The notes beneath the pieces are model-generated. The model searched no databases, was not told where the DNA came from, and was given only the letters and a program-made list of their open reading frames with translations. From Neurospora tetraspora (taxonomy: Eukaryota; Ascomycota; Sordariomycetes; Sordariales; Sordariaceae), in NCBI RefSeq assembly GCF_033439725.1, contig NW_026944384.1, positions 2,170,001-2,234,000 on the forward strand: a stretch of 64,000 nucleotides of DNA, read 5' to 3'. A program made the position numbers and the translations under genes. How positions within the stretch are numbered: the stretch's first letter is position 1; each line of letters begins with the position of its first letter. This document shows positions 57,394 to 64,000 of this stretch, piece after piece.

Positions 57394-60300
57394 GGGGTAT
57401 AAGCACTTGAGGGGCACGGCGATCTCGAATTGGCAGTGGGTGCATGCCGGTATCAGACGGTACAGATATCCGTACGTATCGTGCTGCGATTTGCCCGATA
57501 ACAACAAATAATAACCGAGGTGGCCTTCATCAGGCTCCGTCTTGTTCCATCACTGTCCCGGTGTCCGTACTCTGTCCCTCTCTGCTAAGCACGCACGCAG
57601 TGGAAAAAAACACCAAAACTTACAAGCGCTGGGTTTTTGGCAGAGACAGATCACAACGTGTAACGTCAGTGGAGCCGGATCAAAATCTGCGGTGCGTTCA
57701 GCCGACATCAGGACCAATCCCATCGCTGCGTTCCCAAATAGGTCTAGCTGTGGCTCATGCCTGCATGGCGCCGGATCGTAGGCAGTCATTGGCTCTTTTA
57801 CGTTGTGATCCAAGGGGTCCAAGATGATGCATCTGTGTGGGGAAGCCAAAAGGTAAAATCCAAAAAGAGCAACGATCATGTGCAACCTTGGTCTTGGGTC
57901 TGTCAGACAACAATCCCTACGCTGCTCCCGCACCGGGACCACACCCGCCATCACACCTATATTATAGAACCGCGGGATGTGCTATAGGGATGGTCGGGAA
58001 GACCTGGAGTAGCAATCTTACGCGAGTATAGCAAAGGGTCTGCTTTGTATAGCCATGGAGGCCCGGTTCCATGTTGTCGACACCGCACTTCACATCCCGT
58101 CACCGGATGTTTGCTGGCCTTCCACGGTTTCGAAGAGAATTATATCATAATACCAGGGGGAAACGTACTTCAACCTTACACCGTACATGGTCCCCCACTC
58201 GCAACAAACAAGGATGAAACAGCTCTCCTGCTATGAAAACCCAGGGTGATATTCAACAGGCATCTTCGCTTCACTAACCCCCGGCTTTGACTCCTACTTG
58301 TTGTTGTATTGAGGTTGGGAAGGTCCTTTGTCTGCCTAACTACCCCCTGGATTATATCATGTCCCTTCTATGATCACTCTCACTCACACTTACACCGGGT
58401 CTCTTAACCTCAAGGTGGTCCTATAATAAGAGTTGGAGTTCCACTTAATCATTATCTGCAACGACATCTTCATTACGATGACCGGATCGCGATGCAAGCA
58501 GCCGGGATCACTGGAACATACATTCATCCATCCAAACCACTGGGATATCGTTGCGGAGTCTCGCAATTCAAACACAAAAACAGACAAGGAAAAAGGGGGG
58601 TCATTAATGTTCGATATGATGTTCCTGTTCCTTGGTCATGGATAGCTTGTCTAGCCCATTTCAGTTCATGCATTCTCCTTATCCAGCGCAGGTACCCAGT
58701 CATCCAGCGGTCTTGGCTTGTTTAGAGGCAGGTTCGACATGTCGTACAGACTCAGAAACTGAGAAGGCCAAGAACTCCTCTGTGTCTCCCCTATCTTGGA
58801 CTTTCACTTGGCTGTCTTTTTGACTCTCGTATCTGGTTCACAAGAGTCAGTCAGACCGATGTCTCTCCAAACGGAAACGACAAGTATACGATCCTCTCAC
58901 GGCCAAGAGTTTCTCCGGCATCATGATGACGACAATCTCATATTTATATGTTTGATAATTCCCTCGGCAAATCTCTTTTTACACGAGCTTGGTTGAAAGA
59001 AGAAGACAATCGAGATTTCATCCCAGGCAGGGGCCTTGGCATATCTTCATGTCACACGCACAACCAGACTACCTTGCCGTGATGCAGGTCACTTTTCACT
59101 TTCGCGGTTTGGGGTGGTAAGCAATGTAAATCATTCGGTCCATCCAGTAAGGTACGTTCACGACCAACAACAGAAAAGCTTGGGAGACTCCCGTCTGTGC
59201 TTGATATTTGTAGCAAGTGTCGCAGCATCTTGTAATGCGAATATGAAAACATTTGTAGAGATGCTGTCCAACACGAACATAACTGTTATCAGATCGGATC
59301 AAAGATCAGATCAGATCAGATCAGATCGAAACCCACAGCAGGAAGTCAACTTAAGCTTTATTTTTATTTTTCAGGTTCACGACGTTGGTAGTTAGATGTC
59401 GTGTGAATTGAGGCAGTGCTCAGCCCTACAAGGTACCGCAGTCCAGCCCCAGCCTCAGTCTATACCGCACTTGCAACTAGTGCACAGTATATACTGTAGA
59501 AAACGAAAAAGCTATTGTCACTCACCTCTTTTTTTTTTTTAAAAAAAAATAAAATCAAAATCTTGTCGTGCAATTCATCTTTTTGTAACTGAACTGAACT
59601 CAGCCGTTGTTGAAATCACCTTCCAAAACCCGGAGAAAAACTCCTAACCTGACCAAGACACTCAAGAAACGGACGAACTGCTATCCCGAAGTCGGGTTTG
59701 TAAGTGAAAAAGGGGGTTGGCAGTTCGCTTTTGCGACAAATAAAGTGGTCCCCGCCTTCCCCCCTCCCCCTTAGGTCCCGCGCGACCGCGACCGCGGCTC
59801 CGACCCGTCTTACCCGCCAAGGCCCGCCCACGCCGCCCAGCCAGGTGATGGGATGGAAGGTGAGCAGCTCTTCCCCGCGAGCCCTTCCGCGCGCGCCATG
59901 CGGTCGGGACAAGCGTGTCGGTTTGAGTTTGAGCCCAGTGTCCCAACAATACGTTCGCGGGCCGTTAGTGGTTGAGGTTTGTCCGGTTTGGCGGATGCGG
60001 AGTTCCTTGGGTTTGATTATCCCTTACATGTGTACCTTTCTTACCTTTTGGTGAGCTCGCCTTTTACCTGACCTGTTGTCAAAATAACATCGTGATTGGT
60101 GGTTTGGTTTTCGTGGAAGATAGGGGTTAAGGAGAATGTGCTGTAAGTCCACAGTTTCTTCTTCCCTTTGAAGGTCCGAACTCAGGTCGTCCAGATTGAT
60201 GCTTTTAGGCCCCACTCAGTCAGTTGTTCCATGTCCTGCGATCCTGCGGCGTAGAACCAACCAAGCCTTCCATTCCATCCAGTCCTTCCATGCTTACCGC

Positions 60301-61249
60301 GGTCTGTAGGTATCTCCTATGGCCTGTTAAAAGGTAAGGTAGGTACGCCGTATGCCGCCGTAAAGCACAAAAAGAGGACGTGAATACGGGGTAAAGCATG
60401 TCGGATTGGAAAGAACCCTGTTTTTTCTGGCGGCCGCGTACCTGCGCTTAAAGCTCAGCACCCGGCGCCAGTGGCGGCTTTCTCATCTGCCGGTCCGGGG
60501 CAGTGATCAAGCTTTTCAGTTGGTGCTTGGCTTTGGCCAAGAACTACCTTTTTGTGGCTGGTTTATGTTTGTTGGGGCGCTTATTAACAAGTTGAAGCGC
60601 GAAAGGCAAAAGGACGAGGAGGGGATGCGGGTAAATGGTTGCCCAACAACACAGATTATCGTCGCCGGAGCTAGGGATTTTTGGCGATGATGATGAGCGA
60701 ATTGTCACGGCGGTACCTGACGACAGGATGAGTGAGGCGCGTAACCAGTTCTTCTGTGTCTCTCGCATTGCATCGTCATCCCCTCGCCAACTGAATGGTC
60801 GCATGTTGGTAGTCCTGGTCTCGGGTCATTCCGCGGCAGCGTAGCGGATATCAAATACCACCGCCGCGATATCTCTCAGAAGCGGCTGTGAGCAGTGAGA
60901 CGGGAAGGGAAGGGAAGTCGCAATTTCCCTTTCCGTCGCCACATTTGACCACTTACCATCAGACCCAGACTGGAGCCGGCTCCATCGATGTAAGATGTTG
61001 TAAGATTCGAATTCGTGTAAGATTTGTGTAAGATTACCTTACCACTTCCCCATTCCTTCCTCAGTGCAAGTGTGACATCGCTCGCTCATCATTTGAACAG
61101 TCTCGCCGATCAGGGCCCAAAAACCCACAACTTATCTATCCCGCTCAAGTCCGTCATCAGAACCACACGATGTCATTCTTCCCCGCGGGTTCCGATCTTT
61201 GACCTTAGTGTGCACTAGCAGCTTATCCCACGAGGCCCGAACGGAACGG
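57394..61249. other. Gene-poor region, 3.9 kb
   Basis: Normal composition, no recognisable gene on either strand. It holds (AGATC)5 at 59,303-59,327 and a T/A-rich tract at about 59,530-59,560. Open frames of up to 134 codons (57,550-57,954, -) have no domain. Confidence 0.45.
59303..59327 (+). repeat. (AGATC)5 pentanucleotide repeat
   Basis: Five perfect AGATC units, so a cluster of GATC sites. Simple repeat with no evident function. Confidence 0.9.
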
Positions 61250-61600
61250 AATAAGTAAAGATCCCTGAAAGTGCAACCACCCCCAAGTGCAAAAACCCCC
61301 CAAAGTGCAAAAGAATCTGGCGGCCGGAATTGTTTTCCCATACAAAACCTGCAAATTGCAAAGTGCAAAGACTTTAGCCCGGATTTGCACCTACAGGGGT
61401 CTGATTTTGGTGGGAGAGGACACTTATATCCGGCTACCGGGGCTCTGAGGCCCCACTTTTCCGATGCAACCTAGCGCCTTCCAGTGGCCGGAGGGGGCTC
61501 TATAGTCTGTGCACCAGATCCCTCAAGTGCAAATACCCAGAAAGTGCAAAAGATTTTGGCAGCCCGGATTAGTTGCACTTTCAGGGATCTTTACTGTACC
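61250..61600. mobile_element. MITE-like element A with perfect 24-bp TIRs
   Basis: Inverted repeats at 61254-61277 (AGTAAAGATCCCTGAAAG...) and 61572-61595 are perfect over 24 bp. A direct repeat AACGGAACGG lies at 61240-61249 and 61601-61610, a likely 10-bp target duplication if the element is 61250-61600. The interior carries AGTGCAAA motifs near both ends, in a direct as well as inverted arrangement. No coding capacity; normal GC; too short for RIP. Confidence 0.82.
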
Positions 61601-61881
61601 AACGGAACGGGCATGCGCTGTTCGAATTGCTTGCTTGCGGCATGTTGGCGCGTGGGTGCCCACCCTGCCCGTCGCCCTGGAAAACTGACAATCTTTTGGG
61701 TGGACAACTCTGAACTGTTCTGTTGCGATGTTACTTCAAATCCGATTTGGGTAACGATTGCGATGCTCTGGGGTCGCTGAACCCTGAGGTACGCTAAGTA
61801 CTGTTTTGTGCTTCGAGCCGTGTTGTCCAATCGCAATCTACCCTTCGTCCACGAACGGTGATCTCTTTTTCTTCTTGATAT

Positions 61882-62200
61882 AGTAAAGACCCCTGCAACT
61901 GCATCCTCCAGTAACTGCATATACGCTAGTTAGTGTATAGGATTTGGCTGTTAGAATTATTTCCCACATACAAATGCATAACTGCATACTGCATAGGATT
62001 CTCGGACAATTTTTGGTGTATATGCACTATCAGGAGCCCGTTCCGGGTAGAGAAATAGTTAGCAGGGGGCCGGATTTTAGTCTCTCGGCCTCCGTCTGGC
62101 CTCCTGTTTGGGCCTAGCTCTGGTCTGGGAAGTGCATATATGCCAATTAGTGCATAAGATTTTGGTGACAGTATTACATGCAGAATCAGGGGGCAATACT
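61882..62200. mobile_element. MITE-like element B, diverged relative of element A
   Basis: Starts AGTAAAGACCCCTGCAACTG and ends with the imperfect complement AGTATTGCCCCCTGATTCTG. The interior again has repeated TGCATA motifs, and the segment GTGCATAAGATTTTGG matches GTGCAAAAGATTTTGG of element A. Length 319 bp. No clear target duplication was found. It lies 280 bp from element A. Confidence 0.72.
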
Positions 62201-63090
62201 GTATCTCGGCCAGAGATCAACCCGAACAGGCTCCATGGATGTTCAGTTTAAGTCGGGTCAAGTCATGGAGGCCTTCGGTGTCGCTTTGCTCACAGAGAAT
62301 TGATAGCAGGCTCTGAATTTCTGGACGGCACCATGCTGTAGTGCACCGTCTCTGATGATAGCAAGCGTGTATCTTACACCCCTGTACAAAGTTACGGTAC
62401 TCTGTGATGAATATTACATCACCAGAAAACAAGCATTGAGGATCGACGGCACATAACGCCGTACGTCCGGTTGATCGACAGCCTGCTTAACTGAAATGGG
62501 GGTTGGTCTCATTCGACCCAAAAAACCTAAGGCACCAAGATCTTGCCATCAAGGTTCTGAAAATCATCATCGGATTGGCGCTCCAGAGACAGAACTATTT
62601 GAGTGACTGGCCCAAAACATGCACTCTGACGACAATGAGCATCAGAGGCGTTACGCTGTGAAGATTGTTTGTCCGATGGATCATAGCAAGGAGTCGCCGG
62701 ATTGATCTGATGGTGGGATGGAAAGGAAACCACGAAAGGCTCTGGAGCGATTAAACGACTGTGAAGGGCCATTCTCATCACATCATCGAGGTGGCATGAG
62801 AGGAAATGAGATGGTTGTTGACGTGGAAATGTAGTAACCAATAACTCGGGTTTTGTTAGAGCACACCGGGCGAGTTGTTGCCTTTTTCTAGCGTATATCT
62901 TCCCGCCCGTTGGCCAACGATGAATTTTTCCTTCTGTGAGCTCGATGTGCAACTGCAAGGAGCCAACCTCGTTTTGACGCCTTCTCGACGCCTCACGCCT
63001 CTCGCCTTGTGTTGTACCGCCCCGGCCGCCGCGGCCGCCGCCATGGTCCGTTGGGTCTGGTGTCAGATGTGACCGTACAGAATTGATTAA
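62201..63090. other. Intergenic region; doubtful minus-strand frames
   Basis: Two overlapping minus-strand frames (62,527-62,958 and 62,856-63,044) are open. The second begins at an ATG in good context followed by a run of Ala codons (MAAAAAAGAVQHK). Neither matches a known family. A small unrecognised spliced gene is possible but unsupported. Confidence 0.3.
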
Positions 63091-63119
63091 TTGAAGAGTG
63101 TATGTGACTAACTCGAGCC

Positions 63120-64000
63120 GTATACAACAGAGGGTATGGGGGGTACTGGGGTAACCCAGATATGCCCAGAAATTAAGTAATATTAGGGGGCTGGGCAGCT
63201 AACCCACATAGAGTTTAGCCAGAATCCCAGAAATCTACCCTCTACTCTAATATACTCCCTTATTTACAAACCTTCCTAAAATAGGGTAAAAGTGAAACTA
63301 TTTATAGAGTATCTCTTCTAGTATATCGATTTTTCTAACCAAATTATAAATATCTTCTAGTATGTTATCCGTAATCTCTTTATTTATCCCTATCTCCTTA
63401 CGAGCTAATATATTCGCTATTCTTATCAATTCCTGGAATTTCTTATATTCCAATTATCCTAAAACTTTTGTTGAACCGTTAGTTAATATCCTCTTTATCC
63501 CCAAATACTTAATTTAAATCCTTCCCTCGATAATCTCTTACCTTAACCAATAACGATAGATATCGATATATTTAAACTTAATTATTAATTTTGTAACTTC
63601 GATAATAAATATTCGTATTATTTAGGTATTATTGTAACCGATAATAGGGATATCCTCATTAAAGGGAATATCAATCTCCTTATATAAATGTATAATAGCA
63701 ATAGCCTCCTTTACTATATTTAAAATAAAGAGGAGTTCTACTTCTATTATTATTAACGTTGATACCGTCTTTTATTTAATAGCACCCTAATAAACTAGAC
63801 TACTAAAAAAGCTAATCGTAAATCCTTATAAACTCTTTCAATTTAGAGAATTATCGACGTACGATATATTTAAAGCGATTTCGAATCTCGCTAACGTACT
63901 ATAATAGAAGGAAAGATTAAGGTAGAATTAAAGGTAGTATAGGATTTTATTAGTAGTTTTACAATATTAAAGATTAAGATTGTAATTGTAGCGAATTAAT
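63120..64000 (-). mobile_element. Fossil Copia (Ty1)-type LTR retrotransposon, 3' part, running off the edge
   Basis: AT-rich RIP-decayed DNA. Minus-strand similarity at about 63,400-63,780 to the Ty1/Copia RNase H region, the last domain of Copia pol. The element therefore points leftward and its 5' part lies beyond the window. DNA at about 63,130-63,400 would be its 3' end, but I could not delimit an LTR. Broken by many RIP lesions; old. Confidence 0.65.

Overview
The window looks like nuclear DNA of a filamentous ascomycete, most likely a sordariomycete close to Neurospora or Sordaria. The host genes are GC-rich, have few and mostly short introns (GTAAGT or GTGAGT donors, CTGAC or CTAAC branch points) and lie far apart. 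Between them are blocks of extremely AT-rich DNA in which CpA and TpG are almost gone, TpA is in excess and CpG is kept. That is the mark of repeat-induced point mutation (RIP).

Layout. 0.5-9.7 kb is a gene cluster: transportin/Kap104 (-), a PSMG4/Pba4-like proteasome assembly chaperone (-), an N2227-family carnosine N-methyltransferase-like protein (+) and a short-chain dehydrogenase (-). 9.9-26.3 kb is one 16.4-kb AT-rich block. Its outer ends are inverted repeats beginning TACGGT and it is flanked by a 6-bp direct repeat, CTAGTG, so the block as a whole looks like one old TIR-bounded insertion. Inside it are a decayed Gypsy-type LTR element, unidentified RIP-worn coding traces, a small GC-rich island that RIP has not touched, and a 5'-truncated LINE. 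The LINE is free of RIP, has an open reverse transcriptase frame and a perfect 12-bp target duplication.

26.9-49.0 kb holds the remaining recognisable genes: a HERP/Usa1-like ubiquitin-domain ER protein (-), mitochondrial phosphatidylserine decarboxylase PSD1 (+), a nitroreductase-family protein (-), a cytochrome-P450-reductase-like protein that lacks the FMN half (-), a DUF6590-type protein with four introns (-) and a C2H2 zinc-finger protein (-). From 49 kb to the end I see no convincing host gene. This stretch carries a 3.67-kb RIP-decayed Fot1/pogo-type DNA transposon with about 88-bp TIRs and a perfect (AAT)129 tract inside it, two related 0.3-kb MITE-like elements built around GTGCA motifs, and a decayed Copia-type fossil at the right edge.

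The genes are ordinary housekeeping functions (nuclear import, proteasome assembly, ER quality control, phospholipid synthesis, redox chemistry) and do not form a pathway or cluster. The interest of the window is in the layered mobile DNA and what it says about the order of insertion and RIP. Exon boundaries were worked out by hand from splice signals and reading-frame phase; no database search was run.
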